A DNA stretch of 64,000 bases from Metarhizium brunneum (lineage: Eukaryota; Ascomycota; Sordariomycetes; Hypocreales; Clavicipitaceae), in NCBI RefSeq assembly GCF_013426205.1, contig NC_089422.1:6014001-6078000 (forward strand), given 5' to 3'. Under the pieces are notes generated by a model that did no database searches, was not told the origin of the DNA, and saw only the letters and a program-made list of their open reading frames with translations. Below, one piece after another: positions 12,987-26,800 of this stretch. Each line of letters starts with the position of its first letter. Within the stretch, counting starts at the first letter, position 1. Position numbers and translations under genes: made by a program.

Positions 12987-13921
12987 TAGTAAAGACATGC
13001 TATAACATGAAAGGATAAGAAAAGCTAAGTATAAGGACGGGCGTGCGGATAGAATGGGGCGAGGCCATCCCATCATAGGGATAGCCTACATCCATATCGT
13101 CTGTATGAACCGGCCAGTTCTGCAGACACCTGAAGATGTCGTAACCGCTAGTGTCGTCGAACGGCGTACAAAGTACTCCGTCCAATTCTCGCTTTCTGGC
13201 TGCTACACGATGGGGGTGTCAGACTCGGGAACAGTTCGCAGGCGGGCCTTGAGCTGACAGCAACCGTAACGGCTGCAGCTGTCGGTGTATTACTGCATTT
13301 CACCCGCCTGTGACATGGCTCGTAAAGCTGGTGTTGGTGTGACGAGCCTGATATCCGTCTGGCCATCGTGTTGGATATGCAAGCCCCGCCAATCAATCCG
13401 CCAAAGACATCGGCACAGCTGACAGACGGTACCTTTTGCGGCGACGGCGGCAGCGGAGCCATGCGGCCATCATGGCTCGGCTTGACTGGTTGGGGTCCGG
13501 TGTTGTTGAGGCCCAAGGGTCGATGCCGCCAACGGACTTCTTGGCCTCGTTTTGGTGTCGCTCCTTTCCCTGTTGAGCCAAGGACTTGGTTCGGACCCGC
13601 CTCGACTAGCAACGCCGCTAGTCGTTCCTGCCCGTTTAACCACTTGCACACCTGCCCGCTCATTTCTCTCCGCCACTTCGCAGTGCCACTTGCGCTTCCA
13701 CTCAAACGGTCAGCGTCCCTGGCCTACTACGTCACGAGACTGGCGGTTGATCTTTTTGGCTCACAACCCACCAACTCGCTCACCCGCACATCCAGCACCA
13801 CCATCGTTTTTTTGGACATGGCCGTTGCGCCAAATCATGTATAACTAGTCGCTTCAATTCGACGAATTGCTATCATCTTAGCTTTTCCGGCCGGCGCAAG
13901 ACCCAAGGAGCTCCGCCCGCT
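12987..13921. promoter_or_regulatory. Intergenic region with CPS1 promoter
   Basis: About 930 bp between the MFS stop and the CPS1 ATG. Several GC-rich open frames on both strands lack conserved features and look like chance. A TACTCCGT motif sits at 13174-13181. The final 100 bp before the ATG are pyrimidine-rich, as in many fungal 5' leaders. Confidence 0.4.
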
Positions 13922-16900
13922 ATGGCCGATTTCCACCCCGAACTTCAGGCCAAACTCGACGACTTGCAACGCGAGTTACAGGTAAGTGCGACAGGGACTC
14001 ACTCCTCGACGCTTCATCTCTCTTTTTTCTCCCGGAGATTATATGTTGCTGATCAAATCGTCTTGGCTCACAGGAAGGGGACATTACAGAGAAGGGGTAA
14101 GCGAATCCTGATCATTTCTAGGACCCTAGGAACCTTCGAGCCCGACAGGATGCCATCATGTCCTAATCTATCGGCAATGTCGACCGCCTCCACAATCTCC
14201 TATTCATGCTGACATTTTCCTCCTCGCCTCTAGCTACCAAAAGAAACGCACGCTATTGCTCTCTCAGTATGGCCATGGCGAATCCAGCGCGCCAGCTCTC
14301 GCACCCACCATCCACGAGCCTCCCCCTCGATCCGGGTTGCGCACTAAACAGCCTGATGACAACCCGCCCCATTCCAGTTATGACGGCCATCGAGCCTCTG
14401 CTTATAATGCAGTGAGGGAGAATGGCTCTGACCCTGGGTCTCCAATTTACCGACCGAGTTCGGGCTACGGCACCCCTTCGACAACTTCACAAGCCGCCGA
14501 GACAACACCCGCCGCCCTCTTGCGCCCCGGCGGCCCCGTAGCAGAGCGCTCTGTTCCTCTGCAGCGGGATTCACTTTTCATCACGGCTGCGACTGCATCT
14601 AGCGACGATCCTTCTCGAAGCGGAACTATGGTATCCAGGGACTATGCTTTCAATCCGGACCAGCAAGGCGCCTACATGGATGCAGGCCATCAACAGCAAC
14701 ACCACCATCTGCACCCCCAGCAACAATTCGATGGCAGAACTCGAACATTGCAGGATTCCCAAGGCTACTTCTCGGACTTTGCCGGTCAGCAGCATTACGA
14801 CCAGACTCCGTCTGGAGGAGAGTACGGGGCACCCCATAGATATTCGTCCGGGGAGGCTTTCTCTCCCACAGCTGCCATGGCTCCTCCCATGCTCACGGCG
14901 AACGACCTTCCACCGCCAGAAATATTAGAATATTTGCAGCCACTTGAGCCTCGAGAGGTACCATTTGCTATTCATGACCCCCACGACGCCAACATCACAA
15001 TGTCCCGTTTTGACAACCTGGCTGCTGTCTTGAGACACCGCGCTCGCACTACAGCCAAGGTCCCGGCGTACTGGGTCCTCGATAGCAAGGGCAAGGAAAT
15101 CGCATCCATTACTTGGGACAAGCTTGCTTCTAGAGCAGAAAAGGTTGCTCAAGTCATAAGGGATAAGAGCTCGCTATACCGTGGCGACCGAGTTGCTCTT
15201 GTGTACCGTGATAGTGAAATCATTGATTTTGCCATTGCCTTGATGGGTTGCTTCATTGCAGGCGTCGTTGCGGTGCCAATCAACGATTTGCAAGACTACC
15301 AACGACTCAACTACATTCTGACTTCGACACAGGCACACCTTGCCTTGACGACGGATAATAACCTCAAGACATTCCAGAGAGACATCACGACGCAGAAACT
15401 GACGTGGCCGAAGGGGGTCGAGTGGTGGAAGACGAATGAATTTGGAAGCTATCATCCTAAAAAGAAGGAAGATGTACCCGCGCTCTCAGTCCCTGATTTG
15501 GCATATATTGAATTTTCTAGGGCACCAACTGGAGACTTGAGAGGCGTCGTGATGAGCCATCGCACTATCATGCATCAGATGGCGTGCCTGAGCGCAATTC
15601 TATCGACGATTCCAGGCAGCGGACCAGGGGACACCTTCAACCAGTCCTTGCGAGATAAAAACGGCCTTCTTATTGGCAACAGGAAGGCTGGTAGCGAGAT
15701 TTTACTCTCCTATTTGGAACCTCGTCAAGGTATCGGCATGATCGTCGGTGTTTTGTTGACAGTCTATGGCGGCCATACAACTGTTTGGTTTGACAACAAA
15801 GCCGTGGATGTACCCGGCCTCTACGCACATCTCATTTCAAGGTACAAAGCGACAGTCATGGTGTCAGACTACCCTGGCTTGAAGCGAGCGGCATATAACT
15901 ACCAGCAAGACCCTATGACAACACGAAATTTTAAAAAGGGAATGGAACCCAATTTCCAGGCTGTCAAACTCTGCTTAATCGATACCCTTACCGTTGACGG
16001 GGAGTTCCACGAGGTTTTGGCCGACAGATGGTTGCGCCCACTTAGGAATGCCAGGGCTCGACAGGTTGTTGCACCTATGCTGTGCCTCCCGGAGCACGGC
16101 GGAATGGTGGTAAGTGTGAGAGATTGGTTGGGGGGCGAAGAACGTATGGGTGTACCGCTCAAGCTAGAACACGAGACAACCTCAGAGTCAGATTCGGATG
16201 ATGGTGGCGAAACTGCTAAACCCGTCCCCCCAAACGGGTTTGGTAGCTTGCTGGGCGGTGGCACCACAACAACAACGGAAAAGAATGCCGGTAATACAGA
16301 AATGAATGAGGTACTCCTAGATCGCGAGGCTCTCAAAACAAACGAGGTAGTTGTTATGGCATACGGCGATGAGGTGGGCAAAAAGGCACCGAACGAACCG
16401 GGCATGGTGAGAGTCGGCACATTTGGGTATCCTATACCAGATGCTACCCTAGCTGTCGTTGACCCCGAAACCGGTCTTCTTGCTTCTCCCCATAGTGTTG
16501 GTGAGATTTGGGTTGACTCTCCTTCTTTGTCTGGTGGGTTCTGGGCTCAGCCAAAGAATACCGAGCTTATTTTCCACGCGCGACCATACAAGTTTGAACC
16601 AGGAGAACCCACACCAACCCCTGTGGAACCCGAGTTTCTGCGAACCGGCCTGCTTGGAACCGTCATCGAAGGCAAAATCTTTATTTTGGGACTCTACGAG
16701 GATCGCATTCGTCAGAGGGTGGAGTGGGTAGAACATGGCCACGAGATTGCCGAGTATCGATACTTCTTTGTGCAGCACATGGTTGTGAGCATCGTCAAAA
16801 ATGTCCCAAAGATTTATGACTGCTCTGCTTTTGATGTCTTTGTCAATGACGAACACTTACCCGTGGTTGTAGTGGAATCGGCGGCCGCGTCTACTGCTCC

Positions 16901-19753
16901 GCTTACTTCGGGAGGCCCTCCCCGGCAACCTGATACCGCGTTGCTTGATTCTCTGGCGGAGAGGTGCATGGAAGTATTGATGGAAGAACACCATCTCAGA
17001 CTTTACTGTGTTATGATCACCGCCCCCAACTCTTTGCCACGTGTTATCAAGAATGGGAGACGCGAGATTGGAAACATGCTCTGCCGCCGAGAATACGACC
17101 TGGGTAATCTGCCCTGTGTCCATGTCAAATTTGGAGTTGAGCATGCCGTGCTTAACTTGCCGATTGGTGTTGACCCGATAGGAGGCATCTGGTCCCAAAT
17201 CGCGTCCGAATCACGAGCCAATATTCTAGCCCCAGCAGATAAACAATATTCGGGTATCGACCGAAGGGAAGTTGTCATTGATGACCGAACATCCACGCCA
17301 CTCAACAATTTTTCCTGCATCACCGATCTGATTCAGTGGCGAGTGGCCCGTCAGCCAGAAGAGCTTTCGTATTGTACGATTGATGGTCGAGGTAGAGAAG
17401 GCAAGGGCATCACTTGGCGCAAGTTTGATCAAAGGGTCGCAGCTGTCGCGATGTATTTGAAGAATAAGGTCAAGGTACGACCCGGAGACCACGCTGTGCT
17501 TATGTACACACACTCCGAGGAGTTCGTCTTTGCCGTCCATGCTTGTATCAACCTGGGCGCCGTCGTCATTCCCATGGCACCTCTGGACCAAAATCGTTTG
17601 AATGAGGACGTGCCCGCATTCCTCCATATTGTTGCTGATTACAATGTGAAGGCCGTACTTGTCAATCATGAGGTGGATCATTTGATCAAGCTCAAGCCCG
17701 TCTCGAGTCACATCAAGCAGTCAGCCCAGATTCTCAAAATCGCCATTCCCAATGTCTACAACACCACCAAACCACCCAAGCAAAATAACGGTCTTCGTGA
17801 CTTGGGCCTGACAATTGACCCAGCGTGGATTCGCCCAGGATATCCTGTGGTTATTTGGACATACTGGACGCCAGACCAGCGGAGAATAGCAGTCCAGCTG
17901 GGGCACGATACCCTCATGGGAATGTGCAAGGTCCAAAAGGAGACATGTCAAATGACCAGTTCACGCCCAGTTCTCGGGTGTGTGCGAAGTACTACGGGAC
18001 TTGGTTTCGTACATACCTGTCTCATGGGTATCTATATTGGCACACCGACCTACCTACTCTCTCCCGTCGAATTTGCTCAGAATCCTATGTCCCTTTTCGT
18101 TACATTATCACGATACAAGATTAAGGACACGTACGCAACCCCCCAAATGTTGGATCACGCCATGGCTGCGATGCACGCGAAAGGCTTTACCTTGCACGAG
18201 CTGAAGAACATGATGATCACTTCCGACAGCCGTCCTCGAGTCGACGTTTTCCAGAAAGTGCGAATGCATTTCGCACCGTCTGGGCTTGACAGAACAGCAA
18301 TCAATACGGTGTACTCGCATGTTCTGAACCCGATGATTGCATCGAGATCGTACATGTGTATCGAGCCCATCGAAATTTGGCTCGACACCAAAGCACTTCG
18401 ACGAGGTTTGGTAGTCCCTGTTGACCCCGAAGCGGAGCCCAAAGCCCTGCTTGTGCAAGACTCTGGCATGGTGCCGGTTTCAACACAAATTGCGATTGTG
18501 AATCCAGAGAATCGCATGCATTGCTACGACGGAGAATACGGCGAGATTTGGGTTGATTCCGAGGCTTGTGTTAAGTCCTTTTACGGATCGAAGGATGCCT
18601 TTGATGCTGAAAGATTTGATGGACGCACCGTTGATGGTGATCCAGGAGTGGCCTACGTCCGAACGGGCGACCTTGGCTTTCTACATAACGTGAGTCGGCC
18701 TATCGGGCCGGGCGGAGCCTTGGTTGATATGCAAGTTCTCTTCGTGCTGGGCAGCATTGGCGAGACATTTGAAATCAACGGTCTCAGCCATTTCCCCATG
18801 GATATTGAGTATTCGGTTGAACGATCCCACCGTAACATTGTTCCTGGTGGCTGGTAAGTCTGGGGCATTTGCAAAAACACTCTCTTTGTTCGTCTGCTAA
18901 TCAAGTGTATAGCGCTGTGTTCCAGGCTGGCGGCCTGGTCGTTGTTCTGGTCGAGGTAAGTCGAAAGCCTTACTTGGCGTCCATTGTACCAGTCATCGTC
19001 AATGCCATTTTGAATGAGCATCAAATCATCGTCGACATTGTGGCGTTTGTCAGCAAAGGCGATTTCCCGCGCTCTCGACTCGGTGAAAAGCAACGCGGCA
19101 AGATTCTCGCTGGATGGGTCACTCGCAAGCTGCGTACGCTGGCACAATTCGCCATTCGCGACCTCGACGTGGGCGCCATAGGCGAGTCCGGCAGCGGCAG
19201 CGGCCCTGGCGATCTTGCAGATGCCCATCGCATGTCCACAGGAAGCATCCGTAGTTCAGGTGTACATGCTGGCGCATCAAGCTTACGAAACGTCGAGCAT
19301 GCACCGCAGATTTTGGAACAGGAAGAGCTAGACGTCCAGATGAATCGCATGGCGCACATGCCACCCGCTTCGGCTCCTGGCACTGCATCCACGGTTACGC
19401 ATGACGATCAAGTGACGCCGACAGGATTCGCCCAGGGTGTATCATCAGATACTCTTAGTCAAGGAACTTTGAGCCGCAACTCGGCGTCGCAGCCTGGATA
19501 TTTTGACGATGCACAGCGGAATAGTGAGGCGGCCTATAATGATGACCAGGCTCCAGCTGTTGGGCCGAAGCCGGACTCATCGAGAAGTCAGGACCATCCC
19601 AACGCCGCAAAAAAACGAATGGTCCTACCAGGTGTGGACGGTAGAGAAGGGTTTCAATTTTGGGACAGCCCCCCGGGAGAAGATGACGAGACGGACTGGA
19701 CGGCCGAAGCAATTATGCACATGAATCTTGCTGGAGATATGAGCTCCAGATGA
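13922..19753 (+). CDS. CPS1: CPS1/DIP2-family protein, DMAP1-binding domain plus two adenylate-forming domains
   Basis: Fungal homologue of animal DIP2, first known as the CPS1 virulence factor of plant-pathogenic fungi. Exons: 13922-13981, 14074-14096 (a 23-nt microexon), 14234-18853 and 18913-19753, giving 1847 aa. The N-terminus (MADFHPELQAKLDDLQREL, then EGDITEKGYQKKR across the microexon) is the DMAP1-binding domain. A Gln/Ser/Pro-rich linker follows. Two AMP-binding-like domains lie at about residues 283-850 and 1050-1560. Their core phosphate-binding loops are degenerate (EFSRAPTGDLRGV near 452; TYWTPDQRRIAV near 1234), so classical ATP use is uncertain. The tail after residue 1660 is low-complexity. 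In animals DIP2 is linked to acyl and diacylglycerol metabolism; the fungal reaction is unsettled. Confidence 0.92.
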
Positions 19754-22700
19754 AAATTATGCAAAGGGAAAAAGTATTGACTGTGGTCTGGGGTTCCGCC
19801 TAATTATTGGGACACCCGGTAGACCACATGTGTAAGGCGAGACAAGGGCGCGGGGGTGTTGCATACCGCATGGGCTGTGATGTAAGCCCGTTTTTTTTTC
19901 TTTCCTGTTGCCTTTATGTTTCTGGATTATGAATATGCTTTGGGCAATCATAAATGGACCTTGGCTTGACTTGTATAGGCATGGGAAAGCGCTACACCAA
20001 CATGAATATACAATACCAGCGTAGACGCTGATTTTACCTTGTAAATTATGCGTGCATCTATGCAAAGCCGTGCATGTTTATGCACTGGGACTCCCGCTAA
20101 CCGAAATGCCGAAAAGGAAAACAAGAGCAGAAATGCTTTAGTAGTTCATCATCCCTCAGATGTCTTCCAGTGTAACGCCATTCCACCCAGCCTATCCTTG
20201 ATGGCTCGGCACTGTTTTCATCGGGGTCTGTTGAGACGGCATATTGAATCGTCAACATCTATCGATGAGACTGTCCCCCCGTCACGAAGAGCACTTATGT
20301 CGGCAAAAAGGGTCCAGGTTTTTGGTCACCCCTTAAATACGATGCTGCACTAGTAAGTTTCCGTTAATGGACCCCCCACTTCTCTGTTTAGCAGCATGTT
20401 CTTTTAGGGTGACAGTGACGGTGAGCCTCTACTTCTGGAGAGACTGGGTTGGAGACATGTTGCGATGATATGCTTGGTGTTTTGTGAGACGTGAGAGGAT
20501 AAACTGGGAACTAGCTTCACGGCAAAGCACTACCTCTGCAACGGCGTGGCAAGAAGTGTACATTGTTTCGTGTGTTTACTACGAACGAACGACGAGTCAG
20601 CTACTTCACTGTCAATTTCATCGGGTGTTTCTCACTCCTTGCGGAGCCTACATCGCCCAGGTGTGGAAGACCTTTCTTCCGAGGCTACCACATGGCCATC
20701 ACCACAGACCAACACCTCATTACCTACTTGGTTTTGGTCTAGTCGCGACTATTAGGCCATTGGCTAGGAGAAATTCATTGCACAATGGCTCCCTTCCAGG
20801 GTATCCCGTCCCCATGAGGGTGGCGCGAGCGGCCTGCACGGGCCGCTGTGTCAGGAGAGCACCGCCCGTTCTAAACTCGGCGACGGAAGGGCCCGTTGGC
20901 ATGAAACGAGAATGAGATGGAGGAGGAATGCCAACTGTCTGGTTCTGCCTTGTTGGCCTCCAAGGAGCGGCTTCGGAAAGCCAGGGCCGCGGACGAGGTC
21001 TGCAAATCTCAACACAACACGGCACTGCCCTCGAGTCTGGTGGCACTAAGCGCCGGGCCCTGTGCTGACCAGACACCACATCATGACGCAAATTCTTTCA
21101 TGGTCGTCTATCAAGTGACAAAGGAGGAACAGGTATGTGCTGCGCCCGGCATCCGGCCATCGACCCGGGAGCCTCACGGACCGCACGTTTAGCGCCGCAA
21201 GCGGCTGGTCATCGAATCGGTTCAACGAATCCTATCATCTGCTGCATTGTTCCCGACTCCCGGGCGCGCGTGAGCTTGAAAGAGATTGCGGCTGAGCCTC
21301 CGTCGCGGTCCAATTTTGGAAGTGCCTGTCAACATTCGAGCCTCGTATGCAACACCTATTCTGATATTGGCAGCGATATGGATTTGTCTCGCAATAGACG
21401 TATGATCAAAAGGATTAAACGGGATACTTTTGCTTGTCTCCATTGTTTCGCACCTGAGACTCGTGGAAGTTCCGTATCATTCTCATTCTGTGTGGCCGAC
21501 GCATGTGCTGTGGTGAGAATTAGCGCCAGCCGTGAAAACTTGCAGGTGGACGAACGCGGTCGTTTTAACCCTAAAGAAAGGAGGCTACATGTCAGTCCTT
21601 CAATCCACTCGATTTTTCGGCAATTACTAATGACTGACTTGGCGCTGCAGAGCTTTCTTACCGACAACCGCGGAGACGGCCATATGCAAACCTTATTAGA
21701 TGCAAGTGCGGTCAGTGGAGTATTAGCAGCGATCAATACCTTCAAAGTGCTGAGTCTCTGAGCGTCCTAATCCGAAGCGTCGGGTCGTGTTCTCCCAGAG
21801 TTCATGATCGAGGCATTGTGTGCCGAAGACTCGAAAAACATGGGGAGGAACAGCGCACTGGTACACTCTGACCGGAAACCCCAATGCTCTTGGGATTCTG
21901 AACTTCCAACATCGAGTTCCTTGACCGTTTCTGTGTTTCGGAGGGCCTTAGGTAGTGGCTCGATCGATATCGATGCCTCCCATGTCAACGACGAGAGCAA
22001 GATCCATATGGGCCAACGTCAGTATATCGCGTATCCATGAATATGCCGTGTTCCCTGAACTACTTGTGAATGAAATAACTCGTGCAGTCTTCATTTCCCA
22101 CTTACAGCTAACAAGCACGCACAACACAGCATAGCACAAGCTCCCATGCAAAGATGACAATCACACCAACACGGCCTACTGATTAGCAAAGTCGGATTCA
22201 GAGAATAGCCAAGTCAACAGGATGCAAGCAAAGCATCGCCGTCCAAAAGTGTGTCGATATGGCAGAGTAGGTTCCACACCCAAGAGCACTCACCCGTTGC
22301 CCTCCCCCGAATGCTTTCTTTTGATCCCTTGGACCGGTCTCACGTCAAAGCATCCCATTTCTTCTTTGAGCAAGTGTCCACATGTACAAAAACGCGGCGC
22401 TCTTTAGCAGCCGTGTCGCAAAACCTTGGAGGAATGAATGGAGAAAGGCAGGGATCGAGCAAAGGGCCGGGCTCAATGAAGATTCTTGGCTCACGCATTC
22501 GACTGAGCTTTTGTCTGTTGGCGCAATGTGCGCAGCCCGGGCTAGGAAATGCGTCCGACCATGTAGCTGCGCCTGGTGCTTCGCGTCAAAGCTTATTGTG
22601 AAGCAGGGGTGATTACAGACGCAAAATCAAGCGCATAGCGCTCAAATGATGACGTGAGCGTGGTTGATGGTTGCCCGAGGACGGCCGTGAATCGGTGGGA

Positions 22701-23271
22701 TAAAGACGTGTGAAGTTTGAACGGCGGCGTCCAATGCTGCTGCGTCGATACAGCGGATATAGTGCAAATGTCGATTTTGACGCTGGGATCTTGCTGGATT
22801 TCTTCTTGGATAGTTCTCGCCGTGGGAATGCGCCGCGGGCAACAGTCGAATGGCTCAAACGGCGCAGGGCAACGCTGCATTGATTGTTTCAATGAAATGT
22901 TGCCATTTGATGGAACTTTGATGGCGGAAAGGGCGCTGGGGCCGCGGTTGACCTTTCAACAGTGTTGAATCAACACTTGACTGTGCTTGACCTTTGAACC
23001 GTTGACACCTGCTTCTTCAGGCCCCACATGCGCCTCTATGCTTCAATGTTCCCGCTTTCTTCTTCATTGTTCTATGTCTTGCTCTATCAAACCCGACCGG
23101 CAGCGTCCAAAACATCTTTTCAACCTCTCCTAAGAGATTGGCCATGCAGGCAGCTCTTGGGCCCTTCATTGAACTCCTGCGTCTGATGAAAAAGCCAAGG
23201 AGATGTCGGTCTCGTCGAGTAATGGCGACGCCCGCCACACCATGAGCAGGTCCATGATGCCACGTTTCGCC

Positions 23272-23298
23272 AAAAAAAAAAAAAAAAAAAAAAAAAAA
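23272..23298 (+). repeat. A27 homopolymer tract
   Basis: Twenty-seven consecutive A residues in otherwise GC-balanced DNA. It could be a nucleosome-excluding tract or the tail of an old retroposed sequence; no flanking target-site duplication could be recognised. Confidence 0.8.
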
Positions 23299-23762
23299 CA
23301 ATCTACAAGGTTTCCATGAATGTTAGGAACTCATGTCTGCAATGATTTGAAGGTGTAAATCTTGGATACATGAGATTGATGAAGCCCGTTCGGTTCAGAG
23401 ATGAAATGTTCATATCACGTAGCTTGAGCTCGGTGACTGCAGTCTTGGTTCCCTCCTCCCGCCCCGAATGGACGGAAACCAGTCCATTCGTGGATCCAAA
23501 GACTAACAAAGTCACTTTCAGCACACATAGAAGTTCAAAGTGTCTTGTTTGGCAGCGTTCACGGACGGCCAACATGGAGGATAATGCAACAAGCCGCAGC
23601 CTTTGTACGCGGCGAAAGAGACCCAGTGCCCTTTTCAGCGGCTTTTTGTGAGCTAGAACAAGACAGGAGCAAGAAATTCATAGACGGGGTGTAAATCCCT
23701 TTCTGTCCATGTCCGTTGTGTTCAAATCGTGCTTTCCGCTGCCGGTGCCCTCTGGGCTGGCT

Positions 23763-23771
23763 CTTATATAT
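23763..23771 (+). promoter_or_regulatory. Putative TATA box of the VKQEP-repeat gene
   Basis: A TTATATATT element lies about 65 bp upstream of the ATG at 23829. If used, transcription would begin after the upstream in-frame ATG at 23709, which supports 23829 (or 23838) as the real start. Confidence 0.35.
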
Positions 23772-23828
23772 TCCGTCGTCCCAAACTCGATTTTCTCTTG
23801 GAAGAATGTTCAATGCATAAGACCAAGA

Positions 23829-26800
23829 ATGGGAGCCATGGACGACTATAATAACGCCGCACAGAACACCGACATGGGCCGCAGACAGCCAAGCAACATG
23901 ACGAATACTGTCACCCGGGCGCCCCAGAGACGCAGGCCAAACACGGCCTATGACGGCCATGATTATGGACAGCAACAGCACACAGTCAACGCAAACCATG
24001 ACGGCTACCCCAGCGTTGTCAACAACCAGGCCCTGGGTCGTGACGTGGAGACACATTTTTCGAGTGTCTCATGGCCTCCGAACTCAGGCCCAGCACTCGG
24101 GTTGCAACCCAGCGCACCGCAGTGTTACAATCAGATGAATGAACCTCCCTTATACCACGCTATGAAGCTCCCTTATGAAGCTCCCTCATACCAGACTATG
24201 CTTAACCACAGTGGCCGAGTTTCCAGGCAATCGTTGAGCCAGAACCCCTCAAGCTCCCAGGAGTTTGCCCCTCAGCTGCTCCCACTGCCGGTGTATAGCC
24301 AACACCAATACATTCCGCCGGGATACCACCAGCCAAGTGAAGGTTACGATATCAATGAAGCCAATGGTGCCACGGCCGTTGATGCGGCCCGGCCCTCCCA
24401 ACAGGCATGTCGTCAAGGCAGGGTGAAAACCTCACGGCCTACGGCAAGTCACGACGTGGCAGACTCAAATACCGAGTATGCTGCTACAGACCATGAGAAT
24501 GACAAGGACAGCAATGATGCACCAGACATCAGGAAACAGAAGCGCTGTCAGAAGAAGTACGAGGACCAAAAGCCTGAAAGAGACCCGAAGACGGGTAGAT
24601 TCTCCCAAGTATGCAACCGTCGCAAACAGAAGAAAGAAGGAAGGCCCGATACCAAGCCGGAGGAAGTCTACGAAAATTTCGAAAACTTCCGTCTCAGAAA
24701 AGGAATCAATTTGAAAGCCAAGAACATTCCCAAAGGTGAGAGTAACGAAGGGTTCGAATACAACAAGTATGGGCAGCTCAACCGTAAGACTTTTAGTACA
24801 GAGGATATTAGGGAGATTGTCGAGTTTAAAATCGAGGAAAGCCAAGAGTCAAAAGTGCCTCCGAAAGACTCACAAGAGCCTCCGAAAAAAGACTTCACAA
24901 TGTGGATTCAGAGCGCCCCATGCCAAACCGGCGATCGTCTAGATCTAGATTGGGATCAAAATTGCAGGTGGGAAGATTGCCCCGGAAAGAATAGAACAGT
25001 TCGCCCAGGACAGTTCCGGGTTGCGTTCGATGAGTTACCAAATTTCACGGGAAAAGGACTCGTCGACCCCCTGAAACCAGCCCTCGTCTTACACCTACGG
25101 TGCTTCGAGGAGGTCTTCTCCAGAGAGGAGACGCAGAAATATCTCACCGACGGGGTTTTGAAAGGAGACAGGCGCGAATTTGAGAGCGAAGATAGAAACA
25201 TTGTGCGTTTGGACAAGGACGGCAAAGACCATTCCCGCACCATAATCGAGGAATGGCGGAAAGCCACATACAAGGCGCAAGAGGCGATTGCTCAGAAGAT
25301 GGTTGATGCCAAACGCGAGGCCGGCGCCAGAAACAACAACAGTGGCAGCGGTGACTGCGAATTCTACCAGGAACCGACATACTCGGCTGGGCACCTTGCA
25401 TCCTTGACTTTTGCCTTGACTGCCTGGTACACCGACCAGAACACTAAATATAGAACCATGGACGGAAATGGGACAAGGGCAAGGAAACGAAATGAACGCA
25501 ACGAAGAAAGGCCCAAGGGCATCAGGGCCACTTTCGATTATAGCTTTGGCGACATTGAATACTATAAGAAAGCAAAAGAAGGACAGCAAAATTACAGGAA
25601 CAAACAGCCGGAAGAAAAGAAGAAGGCCGCTTCAAAACAGCCTGCGAGAAAAAAACAAGAAGACACAAAGCATCGAGATTCTTCCGATGACCCCGAGACA
25701 AAACTTTTACAGGCCAAGGAACGGCTCGAGGAGGCTAAAAAAGGACTTTTACAGGCCAAGGAACAGCTTGAGGAGGCTAAAGAAAGACTCGACGACGCTC
25801 AGCAAAATTACGACGAAGCGGAAGAGAAAAGGGACGCTCAGAAGCATGTTCCCAAAAAGAAGGCTACCAAGAAGAAGGGTAAAAGGAACAACCCTGCGGC
25901 GCAGACAGCTGTCGAAGAGGCCAGCGAGAGCCTTGAGACAGCCAAACGCGACTGTAGACGTGCCCCAAAAGAGCGCAGCAGCGCCAAAGACACGGACGCG
26001 GTAGAGGAATCTCCGAGAAGCCTTCAACAATCGGCAAAATCACATGCCCCAGCTCATACAGACGATCTCGGTGAGAGGAGCGGAAACGAGCCCGCCAAGG
26101 AGAATTCTGAACCCTCATATAACGACGCTATCTACGATCCAAGCTCATTTTGGCTATGCCTAACGGATGCAAATGGAGTCTTTGAAGGAGAAAGTTTGTA
26201 TACTTTACCAGGCACCGCCGGTCAGGACCAGCTCGCAGATAACAAAAACCTGAATTGCCCAGGCTCACTCGGCGCAAATCAGGGGGAGTGGCTCGAGAAC
26301 TGCCATAAACCCCAGGAGAGTCTCCCAATCGGGCTTACAAGAGAAGATGTGCTGTTATGGCAGGAACCCATGTCCACGCCAACATCCTACGCCTCGATGT
26401 CATCTACCCAGATGCTAACGGCATGGGCGTCGCAGGGCCGAGTCCTGGAGGAAGTGCCAGACTCGGACGAAGACAGGCCCCTCAGGGTGAAGCAAGAACC
26501 CTCGCAGCAGCGAGTCCTGGAGGAAGCACCAGACTCGGACGAAGACAGGCCCCTCAGGGTGAAGCAAGAACCCTCGCAGCAGCGAGGCCTGCAGGAACTA
26601 CCAGACTACAACAACAACAGCGACCCCAGGACAGTGCCGTCACGCGTGGCAGCGCCGCGGAAGCGAGGCCAGCGCCAAATATCAGACTACAACGACGCCG
26701 AGGAGGCCCCCAGCACAAAGCGAGCTCGCACTGCGGCTCCGCAACAAGTCTCCAACACGGCAGCGGCATGCCATATACCGTCCTACGGCCCGAACAGGCC

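Larger units (their letters stand above)
19754..23828. other. 4-kb gene-poor stretch
   Basis: No gene could be supported on either strand. Open frames of up to about 200 codons (for example 21135-21761 +) show no conserved motif or convincing intron structure, and several lack an ATG. A pure A27 tract lies at 23272-23298. The last ~65 bp before the next gene contain a TATATATT element. Confidence 0.45.

Noticed and set aside
13148..13848. Overlapping open frames of 60-185 codons on both strands upstream of CPS1
   Set aside because: GC-rich shadows without conserved motifs, and they lie in a region that must hold the CPS1 promoter.
11182..19753. MFS transporter next to CPS1 as a secondary-metabolite cluster
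   Set aside because: CPS1 is a conserved single-copy DIP2-type protein, not a peptide synthetase with carrier or condensation domains, and no tailoring enzymes are nearby.
20484..21761. Open frames of 120-208 codons in the CPS1 downstream gap
   Set aside because: No domain-like sequence, no plausible splice structure, Cys/Arg/Ser composition typical of random GC-rich translation.
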